Origin: Maritimibacter sp. REDSEA-S28_B5
Lineage (GTDB): Bacteria; Pseudomonadota; Alphaproteobacteria; Rhodobacterales; Rhodobacteraceae
Length of the DNA: 63,550 nucleotides
NCBI GenBank assembly: GCA_001626765.1
Contig: LUOO01000021.1
Coordinates: 78,750 to 142,299 of the forward strand
Direction of reading: 5' to 3'
In this document: positions 38,433-46,901 of the stretch, in pieces
Layout of the letters: every line of letters starts with the position of its first letter
Position numbering within the stretch: the first letter of the stretch is position 1
The notes under the pieces: model-generated
What the model saw: the letters and a program-made list of their open reading frames with translations, nothing else
Databases searched by the model: none
Told to the model about the DNA's origin: nothing
Translations under genes and position numbers: made by a program

Positions 38433-38909
38433 GAACCACCGTGGCCACCGGGCCCCGAGGCCGGGTCCTTGGCGTGGTCGCTTGCATGTCTGTCGGGAAT
38501 AAGAACCTCGGTGCCGGACACTGGGTGGGGGCTGTTACGCCCGGCACCGAGGGAAGCCATTGCAGCTACGAGTATCGGTATGCATCCGGTTTCTGTCTGC
38601 GATTGGGAACCAATCGGGCGTTTTGTGGGCATTTGGGGGTTTATTGGTTAACGGAATAAGCCTTATTTTCAAAGCGATATGAGAGAGGCGTTGCTTGCCG
38701 GTCCTGCCGGCTGTGTCAGGGTCCGGCGGGCGTTCGGAGCGTGCGCCTTAATCGGGACCGGCATGTCCCGACGAATCAAGTCTCTTGGGCGGGGTTGTCC
38801 GAAGTGTCCCGACGGGCTGCGGTGCACCTTAGCTGGGCGTGGCATCGGTTCACGCTGCCTTTCGGTGGCACGGCCGTCGGAAGGGGACATAGCGTGCCCC
38901 CGGCTCGCG
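38433..38909. other. Structured non-coding region downstream of hspQ
   Basis: No protein gene was supported. The stretch contains a perfect 12-bp inverted repeat (38506-38517 and 38541-38552) around a loop holding a copy of the hspQ leader element. It also contains a CGATTGG/CCAATCG hairpin at 38600-38616 followed by GGGCGTTTTG, and the odd palindrome AATAAGCCTTATT at 38655-38667. A small RNA of roughly 120 nucleotides is plausible. Confidence 0.5.
38506..38552 (+). repeat. 12-bp inverted repeat with hspQ-leader element in the loop
   Basis: CCTCGGTGCCGG pairs perfectly with CCGGCACCGAGG. The 23-base loop contains GGGTGGGGGCTGTTACGC, identical at 17 of 18 positions to bases 38087-38104 just before hspQ. 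Confidence 0.8.
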
Positions 38910-39404
38910 TCAGACCGGCGACATGGACAGGCCAAAGCACAATTCGTTGCGCGTGCCGTCGCGGTGGTAGGCCAGATCCACCGTCAGGTCGCGGATGAGC
39001 GACCAGCCGAACCCGCCCTCGGGCAGGTCCGCGGTGCCGATGAGGATATCGGAAGGCAATCTTTCTGGGATCACGTTCCCCGGCATCGGCAGGCCATCGT
39101 CGCGCAGGCGAAACCGCAGGATCCGGCCATCTCGCCAGGCCTCGAGTTCGATGATCCCGTGCCCGCGATCCTCGTAGGCGTGTTCGACCACGTTGTTCAG
39201 CGCCTCGGCCAGAACGATCTCCGCCGTCGCGCGCGTGTCGTCATCGACGCCGAACCCGCGCAGCGCGGACATGGCCGTGGACAGGGCGCGCCGGACCGAT
39301 GTCTGGGTGGCCGGGAACAACACATGCAGCCCGCCGCCGCCCAAGGGCCCTCGGAATGACCTGTCCTTCGCCCGGCCCATGAATGCGACGTGTTCAGCCC
39401 GCAT
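38910..39404 (-). CDS. RsbW-type anti-sigma factor kinase (HATPase_c_2)
   Basis: This is a 164-residue GHKL ATPase. The N box is VLAEALNNVVEHAYED and the G1 region is RLRDDGLPMPG. A glycine-rich GGFGWSLIRDL G2 segment follows. It would phosphorylate the adjacent STAS protein and bind a sigma factor or other target. Its ATG at 39404 lies inside the end of the STAS gene (11-base overlap), so they are co-translated. No PP2C phosphatase or sigma gene is in the window. Confidence 0.88.
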   Translation of the reverse strand: MRAEHVAFMGRAKDRSFRGPLGGGGLHVLFPATQTSVRRALSTAMSALRGFGVDDDTRATAEIVLAEALNNVVEHAYEDRGHGIIELEAWRDGRILRFRLRDDGLPMPGNVIPERLPSDILIGTADLPEGGFGWSLIRDLTVDLAYHRDGTRNELCFGLSMSPV

Positions 39405-39738
39405 CCGCAAGCCCCCCCGTGATCGAAGAGACATCGGGATGGATCGTGAAGACCCGGTCCATCCGGGTCAGGGCAAACACCTTCTGGACGTTGCGCGTGA
39501 GACCGGCGAGTTCCAGGCGCTGTGGTCCCGTCGCCTGTTTCATCGAGGCGACGATGGCGCCCAGGCCCGAGCTGTCGATGAAGCCGACCCTGGACAGATC
39601 GAGGATCACGCGGTCCGGCCCGGCCGCGATCAATTCCCGCATCTGGTCCTTGAACTGGATGGCAACGGCAGCGTCGATCCGTGGTTCGCTGACCGTGATG
39701 ATCCGGGTATCGCCATGGTCCGATTGCTTCAGGTCCAT
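39394..39738 (-). CDS. STAS-domain anti-sigma factor antagonist
   Basis: This is a 114-residue SpoIIAA/RsbV-like protein. The phosphorylation motif is GFIDSSGLGAIV, with S56 or S57 the likely site. I chose the ATG at 39738 because AGGAG sits seven bases before it; an ATG two codons upstream is too close to that site. It partners with the overlapping kinase gene. The promoter lies in the 94-base gap shared with the divergent thiolase gene. Confidence 0.88.
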   Translation of the reverse strand: MDLKQSDHGDTRIITVSEPRIDAAVAIQFKDQMRELIAAGPDRVILDLSRVGFIDSSGLGAIVASMKQATGPQRLELAGLTRNVQKVFALTRMDRVFTIHPDVSSITGGLADAG

Positions 39739-39832
39739 TGCCATTCTCCTGTGCGGGCGGTTTGATGACCCCGACCTTAGGCCCGGTTTCGTTACCAACC
39801 CGTAACCGGCACAGGCCATTCGGGAGGATGAA

Positions 39833-41011
39833 ATGGAAAAAGTTGTGATCACCGGGGCGTCGCGCACCGCGATGGGGGGCTTTCAGGGTGTCTTTGCTGA
39901 CATGACCGCGAGCGAGCTTGGCGGCGCGGCGATCGCGGCGGCGCTGGTGGACGCGGGCGCGACGCCCGCGCAGGTCGAAGAGGTCCTGATGGGCTGCGTC
40001 CTCCCCGCCGGCCAAGGGCAAGCGCCAGCGCGGCAGGCCGGTTTCGCCGCCGGTCTGGGCGAAGAGGTGCCTGCGACCACGCTGAACAAGATGTGCGGGT
40101 CGGGGATGAAGGCCGCGATGATCGCCCATGATCAGATTGCGTTGGGCCAGACCGGCGTGATGATCGCGGGCGGGATGGAGAGCATGACGAACGCGCCTTA
40201 CCTGCTGCCGAAGATGCGCGGGGGAGCGCGGATCGGGCATGGTCAGGTGATCGACCACATGTTCCTCGATGGCCTCGAGGATGCCTATGACAAGGGCCGT
40301 CTGATGGGCACCTTCGCCGAAGACTGCGCCGAGGCGTTCCAGTTCACCCGCGAGGCGCAGGACGACTATGCGCTCGCGTCCCTGTCCCGCGCGCTCGAGG
40401 CGCAGTCCTCTGGCGCTTTCGAGGGCGAGATCGCGCCGGTGACGGTGGCCTCGCGCAAGGGCGAAACGGTGGTCATTTCCGACGAGCAACCCGCCAGCGC
40501 CCGGCCCGACAAGATCCCTCAGCTAAAGCCCGCCTTTCGCAAGGATGGCACCGTGACCGCCGCCAATGCCTCGTCCATCTCTGACGGGGCGGCGGCGCTT
40601 CTTATGGCGTCGGAAACGGCTGCCGTGAAAGCCGGTCTCAACATCCGCGCGCGGGTGCTGGGCCATGCGTCGCATGCGCAGGCCCCGGCCCTCTTCCCCA
40701 CTGCCCCCGTGCCCGCCGCGCGGAAGCTGCTCGCGCGTCTTGGCTGGGACAAGGCGGACGTGGACCTGTGGGAGGTGAACGAGGCCTTTGCGGTCGTCCC
40801 CATGGCCTTCATGCAGGAAATGGGCCTCTCGCGCGAGATCGTGAACGTGAACGGTGGCGCCTGCGCGCTGGGCCACCCCATCGGGGCCTCCGGCGCGCGG
40901 ATCATGGTGACGCTGCTCAATGCGCTGGAAAAACGCGGGCTCAAACGCGGGGTCGCGGCGATCTGCATCGGCGGGGGCGAGGGCACGGCCATCGCGATCG
41001 AACGCCCCTGA
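39833..41011 (+). CDS. Acetyl-CoA C-acyltransferase (thiolase)
   Basis: This is a 392-residue cytoplasmic thiolase. The acylated cysteine is C88 in LNKMCGSGM. The general-base histidine is in GGACALGHPIGASG, and the second cysteine is C378 in CIGGGEGTA. It could act in polyhydroxybutyrate synthesis (PhaA) or short-chain fatty acid breakdown. The usual partner phaB is not next to it, so I give no symbol. Confidence 0.93.
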   Translation: MEKVVITGASRTAMGGFQGVFADMTASELGGAAIAAALVDAGATPAQVEEVLMGCVLPAGQGQAPARQAGFAAGLGEEVPATTLNKMCGSGMKAAMIAHDQIALGQTGVMIAGGMESMTNAPYLLPKMRGGARIGHGQVIDHMFLDGLEDAYDKGRLMGTFAEDCAEAFQFTREAQDDYALASLSRALEAQSSGAFEGEIAPVTVASRKGETVVISDEQPASARPDKIPQLKPAFRKDGTVTAANASSISDGAAALLMASETAAVKAGLNIRARVLGHASHAQAPALFPTAPVPAARKLLARLGWDKADVDLWEVNEAFAVVPMAFMQEMGLSREIVNVNGGACALGHPIGASGARIMVTLLNALEKRGLKRGVAAICIGGGEGTAIAIERP

Positions 41012-41046
41012 TCTGTCCTCTTTTCAAAGAATACGCGAGAGCCGAC

Positions 41047-41496
41047 ATGGACTACCTGGAACTCCGACAACGTATCCTCGCGCTTACCGAGGGTGAAACC
41101 GACGCCGTCGCCCTGATGGCCACGGTCGCCTGCGAGGTCCATCATTTCGACGATCGCTTCGACTGGACCGGATTCTACCGCGTGACGGCGCCCGGGATGC
41201 TCAAGATCGGGCCCTATCAAGGCGGGCACGGCTGCCTCACGATCCCCTTTGACAGGGGCGTCTGTGGGGCGGCGGCGCGGACCGGCGAGGTGCAGCTCGT
41301 GCCGGATGTCGAGGCCTTTCCCGGCCACATCGCCTGCGCGGCCTCGACCCGGAGCGAGCTGGTGCTGCCGGTGCGAAACGCGGCGGGCGAGGTCATCGGG
41401 GTCTTCGACATCGACAGCGACCAGCCCGACGCATTCACTGCCGAGGATGCCGAGGCACTGGGCGCGCTGCTGGACGAGGTCTTTGCCCGGGGATGA
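41047..41496 (+). CDS. msrC: Free methionine-(R)-sulfoxide reductase (GAF domain)
   Basis: This is a 149-residue GAF-fold enzyme that reduces free Met-R-sulfoxide. The three diagnostic cysteines are present: C63 in GHGCLTI, C73 in RGVCGAAA, and C97 in FPGHIACAAS. The ATG is at 41047, 35 bases after the thiolase stop on the same strand. Confidence 0.9.
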   Translation: MDYLELRQRILALTEGETDAVALMATVACEVHHFDDRFDWTGFYRVTAPGMLKIGPYQGGHGCLTIPFDRGVCGAAARTGEVQLVPDVEAFPGHIACAASTRSELVLPVRNAAGEVIGVFDIDSDQPDAFTAEDAEALGALLDEVFARG

Positions 41497-41574
41497 CCCA
41501 GCGTTACCCGGCACCGCCATTGAACGCCCGCGCGCGAGGCGCATGATGGGCAGGTGCCAGCGTCAGGGGGGATC

Positions 41575-42591
41575 ATGTCGAAAATTCAAACGCTCTGGGG
41601 GCTTGCCAAGGTTCTGATGCCCGAGGGACTAGCCGCGCCCTTTATCCGGCGCGCGGTGGTGGACGGGCGGCAGATCGACGTGAGCGCGCAGGCGGCGAGT
41701 GACCTCGTCCAGCTCGTGCGTGATCCCAATGTCATGCTCTCGGTGGCAGAAAGCCGGGCGCAGCTCGAACAGCTGACGGCCCGCTTCGACGTGCCGCGCC
41801 CGACCACGGTCACCACGCGGGACATGGTGATGCCGACTGGGCGCACGGCGCGGCTGTATCGTGCGCAGGGAGCGGTCGAGGATGTGCCGCTCCTGCTGTT
41901 CCTGCACGGCGGCGGCTGGATACAGGGCAGCATCGCGAGCCATGACGGGCTCTGCGGGCGGCTGTGCGAGATGTCGGGGTTTCGCGTGTTGTCCTATGAC
42001 TACCCGCTTGCCCCGGAACGGAAATTCCCGGCAGCACCGGATGACATTCTCGCGCTCTACCGCGCGCTCGTGGCGAGAGAGGCCGGGATCGAGGTCGATC
42101 CCGCGCGGCTTGTGGTCGGCGGCGACAGCGCCGGGGGAAATCTGACTGCGGTCCTGATGAGCGATCTCGTGGCGGCGGGCGATCCGCTTCCCGCGGCGCA
42201 GGTGATGCTATACCCGGCGGTGGACGGGCGGCTCACTTCGCGCTCGATGGCGTCGCTGGCGGATCAGCCGCTTCTGCCGCGGCTTCGGATCGACCGCTTC
42301 CTGTCGGACTACCTGCCCGAAGGTCATTCGCGCACCGATCCGCGCTTTTCCCCGCTCTTCTCTGACCATCTCGCCGGACAGCCCCCCGCGTTCATCCTTC
42401 ATTGCGGGCATGATCCGCTCTGGGACGATGGCACCGCCTATGCCGACGCCTTGCGCGCGGCGGGCGTCGAGGTCACGCTGGCGCCGTGGGAGGGGCAGGT
42501 GCATGGCTTCCTATCCATCGCCAAGGCGATTCCGCAGGCCGTCCCTGCGACGCGCGAGGTTGCAAACTGGATGAAGGAGCGTCTGTCATGA
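41575..42591 (+). CDS. Alpha/beta hydrolase (HSL/acetyl esterase family)
   Basis: This is a 338-residue esterase-like protein. The oxyanion motif HGGGW is at 111-115, the nucleophile S185 is in GGDSAGGNL, and an acid and HGF histidine lie near the C-terminus (GQVHGFLSIA). About 80 extra residues precede the catalytic domain. The ATG at 41575 follows a GGGGGG-type site. The stop overlaps the next start as ATGA. Confidence 0.9.
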   Translation: MSKIQTLWGLAKVLMPEGLAAPFIRRAVVDGRQIDVSAQAASDLVQLVRDPNVMLSVAESRAQLEQLTARFDVPRPTTVTTRDMVMPTGRTARLYRAQGAVEDVPLLLFLHGGGWIQGSIASHDGLCGRLCEMSGFRVLSYDYPLAPERKFPAAPDDILALYRALVAREAGIEVDPARLVVGGDSAGGNLTAVLMSDLVAAGDPLPAAQVMLYPAVDGRLTSRSMASLADQPLLPRLRIDRFLSDYLPEGHSRTDPRFSPLFSDHLAGQPPAFILHCGHDPLWDDGTAYADALRAAGVEVTLAPWEGQVHGFLSIAKAIPQAVPATREVANWMKERLS

Positions 42592-42977
42592 AAGGGTCCT
42601 GCCTTTGCGGTGCGATCAGGTTCGACGTGCGGGGCGAAGCGCGCCGTCCCGGTGCCTGCCATTGCAACCAGTGCCGCAAGCAGTCCGGCCATGTCTGGGC
42701 CTCGGTCGAGGTGGACGTGGCCGATATCGCGATCACCGGCGAAGTTCGTTGGTATCAGGCGAGCGACACGGCACGGCGCGGCTTCTGCCCGACCTGCGGA
42801 TCGTTCCTCTTCTGGCAGGAGATCGGCCCGGATGGGACGACTTCGGACGAGATCGGCGTCGCGCTGGGCGCGGTGGACGGGGATACCGGGATCACGTCCT
42901 TCCGGCATATCTTTACGGCCTACAAGGGCGACTACTACGCCATCCCAGATCATGAGCCGCAGGAGCCGCGCGAATGA
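42588..42977 (+). CDS. GFA-family (glutathione-dependent formaldehyde-activating-like) protein
   Basis: This 129-residue protein has the zinc cysteines of the Mss4-like fold: GSCLCGAIRF, ACHCNQCRKQSG and RGFCPTCGSFLFW. True Gfa enzymes are rare in the family and most members have no proven role. It overlaps both neighbours by ATGA, so the hydrolase, this gene and the LysE gene form one translationally coupled operon. Confidence 0.88.
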   Translation: MKGSCLCGAIRFDVRGEARRPGACHCNQCRKQSGHVWASVEVDVADIAITGEVRWYQASDTARRGFCPTCGSFLFWQEIGPDGTTSDEIGVALGAVDGDTGITSFRHIFTAYKGDYYAIPDHEPQEPRE

Positions 42978-43600
42978 TATTTGGATTGGACGCGGCGACA
43001 CTGGCGGCTTTTCTGGGCGCCGGGATCGTTCTGAACCTGACACCCGGTGCCGATGTGATGTTCGCCACCGCCTCGGGGGCGTCGGGCGGGCCGAAGGCAG
43101 GTGTTGCCGCGGCCTTGGGGGTAGCACTGGGTGCGTTGCTTCACACGCTTCTTGCCACTTTCGGCCTGTCGGCACTTCTCGAGGCTGAACCGAGGCTGTT
43201 CGCGGCGATCACGTATCTCGGTGCGGCCTACCTGATCTATCTCGCGTGGAAGACATGGGTCGCCCCTGCGCCGGAACCCGGACGTGGCGCGGCATCGGCA
43301 CGGCGCGCGATTGCGCGGGGCTTCGTGACCAACGCACTCAACCCCAAGGTGGCGCTCTTCATCCTCGCCTTCCTCCCGCAATTCACCCGGCCCGAGGCTG
43401 GGAACGTGACGCTCCAGATGCTGACGCTCGGCGCTTTGTTCACCGTGACGGGCTTCGCCATCACCTCCGGCTACGGGGTGCTCGCCGGTGTTGCGGGGGC
43501 ACGGATCGCCAGGGGGCGGCTGATGAACCGCGTGTCGGCGGTGGTCTTTGCGGTTCTCGCGCTGCGGCTCGTGGCGGGTGATCTTCCGGCGAAGAGTTAG
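42974..43600 (+). CDS. LysE/RhtB-family amino acid exporter
   Basis: This is a 208-residue membrane protein of about six helices. The family motif LNLTPGADVMFATASGASGG lies near the N-terminus and FVTNALNPKVALFILAFLP in the middle. The substrate, probably an amino acid or homoserine lactone type, is unknown. It ends the three-gene coupled operon. Confidence 0.9.
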   Translation: MIFGLDAATLAAFLGAGIVLNLTPGADVMFATASGASGGPKAGVAAALGVALGALLHTLLATFGLSALLEAEPRLFAAITYLGAAYLIYLAWKTWVAPAPEPGRGAASARRAIARGFVTNALNPKVALFILAFLPQFTRPEAGNVTLQMLTLGALFTVTGFAITSGYGVLAGVAGARIARGRLMNRVSAVVFAVLALRLVAGDLPAKS

Positions 43601-43644
43601 TGCGCAGGCTTGAAGCGAAGCCTCGCCTCTGCCACATCCCGCGC

Positions 43645-44310
43645 ATGACCTCGATCACCCCGACGCTCACCGAATATGACCCGCCGACCGACCCGCTGGT
43701 GATCCTGCACGAGGACCACGAGGTCCTGATCGTGGATAAACCGGCGGGATTACTGAGCGTGCCGGGGAAAGGCGAACATCTCGCGGATTGCCTTATGGCG
43801 CGGGTACTGGCGGCCTATCCCATGGCGCTGCTCGTCCATCGGCTCGACCGCGACACCTCGGGCGTCATGGTCTTTGCGCTCGCGCCTCATGCCCAGCGCC
43901 ATCTCGGACTGCAATTCGAAAAGCGGCTGACGAAAAAGACCTATGTGGCCCGCGTCTGGGGCGAGGTTGAGAGCGACAGCGGCACCATCGACCTGCCGCT
44001 GATCGTCGATTGGCCCAATCGTCCGCTGCAACATGTGGACCACGAGAACGGCAAACCGGCGCTGACCGACTGGCGGGTGATGAAGCGTGAGGAGGGCACG
44101 ACGCGGATGCGGCTGACCCCCCACACCGGGCGGTCGCATCAGTTGCGGGTCCATATGCTGGAACTGGGCCACCCCATTCTGGGCGATCCGTTCTATGCGA
44201 GCGGCCCCGCGCTCGATTTCCCGCGCATGATGCTGCATGCCGAAACGCTGCGCTTTCGCCACCCGGACGGGGGCGTGATGCAGAGCTTCAAGTCGAAGGT
44301 GCCGTTCTAG
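43645..44310 (+). CDS. RluA-family pseudouridine synthase
   Basis: This is a 221-residue cytoplasmic RNA-modifying enzyme. The catalytic aspartate is D68 in HRLDRDTSGVM. DKPAGLLSVPG and TPHTGRSHQLRVHM are conserved. It is short and has no S4 domain, like RluA, which modifies both 23S rRNA and tRNA; the actual target is not known here. The stop shares a CTAG with the stop of the convergent dioxygenase gene. Confidence 0.9.
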   Translation: MTSITPTLTEYDPPTDPLVILHEDHEVLIVDKPAGLLSVPGKGEHLADCLMARVLAAYPMALLVHRLDRDTSGVMVFALAPHAQRHLGLQFEKRLTKKTYVARVWGEVESDSGTIDLPLIVDWPNRPLQHVDHENGKPALTDWRVMKREEGTTRMRLTPHTGRSHQLRVHMLELGHPILGDPFYASGPALDFPRMMLHAETLRFRHPDGGVMQSFKSKVPF

Positions 44311-45221
44311 CCGGCCATATCCAGACCCGGCAACGGCGCGAGCGCGCGTCGCAAGTCGGGGCGCAGGTGCCGGTGCTGTTCGGGCAGTTTCAGGACCTCG
44401 CCCAAGGCATCCGCAGGTTCGTCCACAGCAAAGCCGATGTCGCAGGTCGCCACCTCGAAGAGCACTCCGCCCGGTTCGCGGAAGTAGATCGAATGGAAAT
44501 AGTCCCGATCCCGCACCTCGGTCGGGGTGAGGCCATGGTCGATGACCGCTTGCCGCACCTCGGCCTGCGTGTCGTCGTCGGGCGTGGCAAAGGCGATGTG
44601 ATGCACCGATCCAGCGCCTTCCTCCGCCCGGATTTCTTCCGTCGCGCCGATCACGTCCACGACCCCGGCGGGACCGTCCATGACCATCCGGGTGCGACGG
44701 TCCTCGGTCCCGATCGAGCGAAATCCCATGGCGGTGAGAAGCTCGATGGTCGGCAGCGGATCACGCACTTTGAGCGCGACCGAGTGGAACCCCCGGATCG
44801 CCACATCCTCGGGCAGCGCGTTCCACCCCCGACGCGGATCGTCCGTCTCGACCAGCGCCAGCGTTTCGCTGTCCGGCCCGTTGAAATATAGCCGCGCCTC
44901 GTTGAACGTATGGCCAAGTGTCCCGCCGACGCGGTCCTGCCACCAGTCGAGCGATCCCTTTGGCACGGAAAACGCGGTCACCGCCACCTCGCCCGCGCCG
45001 CGCTGGCCGGGTTTCCATTTGCGCGAGGGGAAATGGGTCATCACGGTCCCGGGCGTGCCATAGGCATCGCCGTAATAGAGATGATAGACCTCCGGATTGT
45101 CGAAGTTCACCGTGACCTTCACGCGCCTGAGGCCCAGCCTGTCCACGAAGAAAGCGTTGTTCTCTGCCGCGGGACCGGCGAAGGCTGTGACGTGGTGCAG
45201 TCCGGTGATATGGGGGATCAT
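44307..45221 (-). CDS. VOC-family ring-cleaving dioxygenase-like protein
   Basis: This is a 304-residue protein with tandem vicinal-oxygen-chelate modules. Probable metal ligands are in GLHHVTAFAG near the start, VHHIAFATPD and the glutamate of LFEVATCDIG. Many relatives are annotated ring-cleaving dioxygenase (MhqO/CatE-like). The ATG at 45221 has an AGGA site. The real substrate is unknown. Divergent from the NUDIX gene. Confidence 0.85.
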   Translation of the reverse strand: MIPHITGLHHVTAFAGPAAENNAFFVDRLGLRRVKVTVNFDNPEVYHLYYGDAYGTPGTVMTHFPSRKWKPGQRGAGEVAVTAFSVPKGSLDWWQDRVGGTLGHTFNEARLYFNGPDSETLALVETDDPRRGWNALPEDVAIRGFHSVALKVRDPLPTIELLTAMGFRSIGTEDRRTRMVMDGPAGVVDVIGATEEIRAEEGAGSVHHIAFATPDDDTQAEVRQAVIDHGLTPTEVRDRDYFHSIYFREPGGVLFEVATCDIGFAVDEPADALGEVLKLPEQHRHLRPDLRRALAPLPGLDMAG

Positions 45222-45275
45222 CGCGGTATCCTGTTGGTTGCGGCGCGGGCACGGATTCACAAGTGAGACTGCCAT

Positions 45276-45671
45276 ATGCGATTGCCCGGTGCAAAGATTG
45301 TTCTCTTCGTCGGTCCGCAGATCGTGACAATCCAGCGCGACGATGACCCTCTTATTCCCTGGCCCGGTCTCTGGGATCTGCCCGGCGGGGCACTGGAGCC
45401 GGGAGAGACGCCGGAGGATTGCGTGCTGCGGGAACTGCGCGAAGAACTGGGTCTGGTGCTGGGCCGTGAGGCGCTGATCTGGTCCAAACGCTACGGGGTG
45501 TTTCACGCCTTTGTCGCGATGCTGCCCGAGGGGGCCGAGGCGGGGCTGGTTCTGGGCGACGAGGGCCAGCGGTTCGCGCTCATGGACCCCTACGACTGGC
45601 TTGCTCGCCCGGATGTAGTGCCGCCCCTGCGCGAGCGGGTGCGCGATGCCTGCGATGCGCTCTTGGGTTGA
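45276..45671 (+). CDS. NUDIX hydrolase
   Basis: This is a 131-residue protein with an intact Nudix box at residues 37-59: GGALEPGETPEDCV followed by LRELREELGL. The WPGLWDLPGG lead-in is MutT-like. It hydrolyses a nucleoside diphosphate derivative; which one is not evident. Fifty-four bases separate it from the divergent VOC gene. Confidence 0.9.
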   Translation: MRLPGAKIVLFVGPQIVTIQRDDDPLIPWPGLWDLPGGALEPGETPEDCVLRELREELGLVLGREALIWSKRYGVFHAFVAMLPEGAEAGLVLGDEGQRFALMDPYDWLARPDVVPPLRERVRDACDALLG

Positions 45672-45726
45672 GCGGAATTCCCGCCTATCTATAAAGCGGA
45701 CAGGCATTTCATAGGGAGGGTGCGTC

Positions 45727-46620
45727 TTGCAACCCGAAGACATTTTCGCGCAATTCATCGGGTCGAACTTCGTTCTGCTCCTGATCGCGGCCTTCATCAT
45801 TATCTCGATCTTCCTGGGTGTGCGGATCGTCCCGCAATCCGAGAAATTCGTGGTCGAACGCTTCGGTCGCCTGCAATCGGTGCTCGGGCCTGGGATCAAC
45901 TTCATCATCCCCTTCCTCGACCGGGTGCGGCACCGGATTTCGATCCTCGAACGCCAGCTTCCGACCAATTCACAGGACGCGATCACGCGCGACAACGTGC
46001 TCGTGCAGGTCGAAACCAGCGTGTTCTACCGGATACTGGAGCCAGAAAAGACCGTCTACCGTATCCGCGACATCGACGCGGCGATTGCCACCACGGTGGC
46101 CGGGATCGTGCGGAGCGAAATCGGGATGATGGACCTCGACGACGTGCAGTCCAACCGCCAGCAGCTGATCGCACGGATCAAGCAACAGGTCGCGGAAGCG
46201 GTCGACAACTGGGGGATCGAGGTGACGCGCGCCGAAATCCTCGACGTGAACCTCGATCAACAGACCCGGTCCGCGATGCTGCAACAGCTTAACGCCGAAC
46301 GGGCCCGGCGCGCGCAGGTGACAGAGGCCGAGGGGCGCAAGCGGGCGGTGGAGCTTCAGGCCGATGCGGATCTTTACGCCGCCGAGCAGACCGCGAAAGC
46401 GCGTCGCATTCAGGCGGATGCCGAGGCCTATGCGACCGAGGTCGTTGCTCGCGCGATTGCCGAGAACGGGCTGGAGGCGGCGCAGTACCAGGTGGCGCTG
46501 AAACAGGTCGAGGCGCTGGCCAAGGTCGGTGACGGGCAGGGCAGCCAGACGATCCTCTTGCCCGCCGATGCGGTCGATGCCTTCAAGAACGCCTTCGGCA
46601 TGCTGAAAGGGCGCGGATGA
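45727..46620 (+). CDS. qmcA: SPFH/band 7 membrane protein (QmcA-like)
   Basis: This is a 297-residue protein with one N-terminal membrane helix (residues 15-32), an SPFH domain (GVRIVPQSEKFVVERFGR onward) and a coiled-coil tail rich in Ala/Glu/Lys. It starts with TTG; a GGGAGGG site six bases before it supports that start. QmcA-type proteins pair with NfeD proteins, and here nfeD overlaps as ATGA. They are thought to organise membrane microdomains and work with FtsH. Confidence 0.9.
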   Translation: MQPEDIFAQFIGSNFVLLLIAAFIIISIFLGVRIVPQSEKFVVERFGRLQSVLGPGINFIIPFLDRVRHRISILERQLPTNSQDAITRDNVLVQVETSVFYRILEPEKTVYRIRDIDAAIATTVAGIVRSEIGMMDLDDVQSNRQQLIARIKQQVAEAVDNWGIEVTRAEILDVNLDQQTRSAMLQQLNAERARRAQVTEAEGRKRAVELQADADLYAAEQTAKARRIQADAEAYATEVVARAIAENGLEAAQYQVALKQVEALAKVGDGQGSQTILLPADAVDAFKNAFGMLKGRG

Positions 46621-46892
46621 TGGCGCTGTGGGACATCTGGTGGGTCTGGATCGCGGCGGCGCTTGTCCTCGCAATCCTCGAACTCTTTCTCCCCGGCTTT
46701 ATCTTTGTCGGCTTCGCACTGGGCGCGGCGGTCGTTGGCGTGCTCGTCGCGCTGGGGCTTGGCTTTTCGCTCGCATGGTCGCTGGTGATCTTTGCGGTTG
46801 TGTCAGTGGCCGCGTGGGTCATCCTGCGGGCAGCCTTCGGCGTGCGCAAAGGGCAGGTCCAGACGTTTCACAGGGATATCAACGAGGACTGA
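46617..46892 (+). CDS. NfeD-family membrane protein, short form
   Basis: This 91-residue protein has two or three hydrophobic helices (WVWIAAALVLAILELFLPGF and following) and a short tail. The usual C-terminal OB-fold domain of longer NfeD proteins is absent; short forms next to qmcA are common. The start overlaps the qmcA stop. It converges on petR with nine bases between the ends. Confidence 0.85.
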   Translation: MMALWDIWWVWIAAALVLAILELFLPGFIFVGFALGAAVVGVLVALGLGFSLAWSLVIFAVVSVAAWVILRAAFGVRKGQVQTFHRDINED

Positions 46893-46901
46893 CCGCTTCG
46901 G

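Noticed and set aside
38506..38590. Resemblance to SRP RNA or a cobalamin riboswitch (GGGAAGCC)
   Set aside because: The SRP core CCGGAAGGAAGCAGCC and the cobalamin core GCCACTG are both absent, and no vitamin B12 gene follows.
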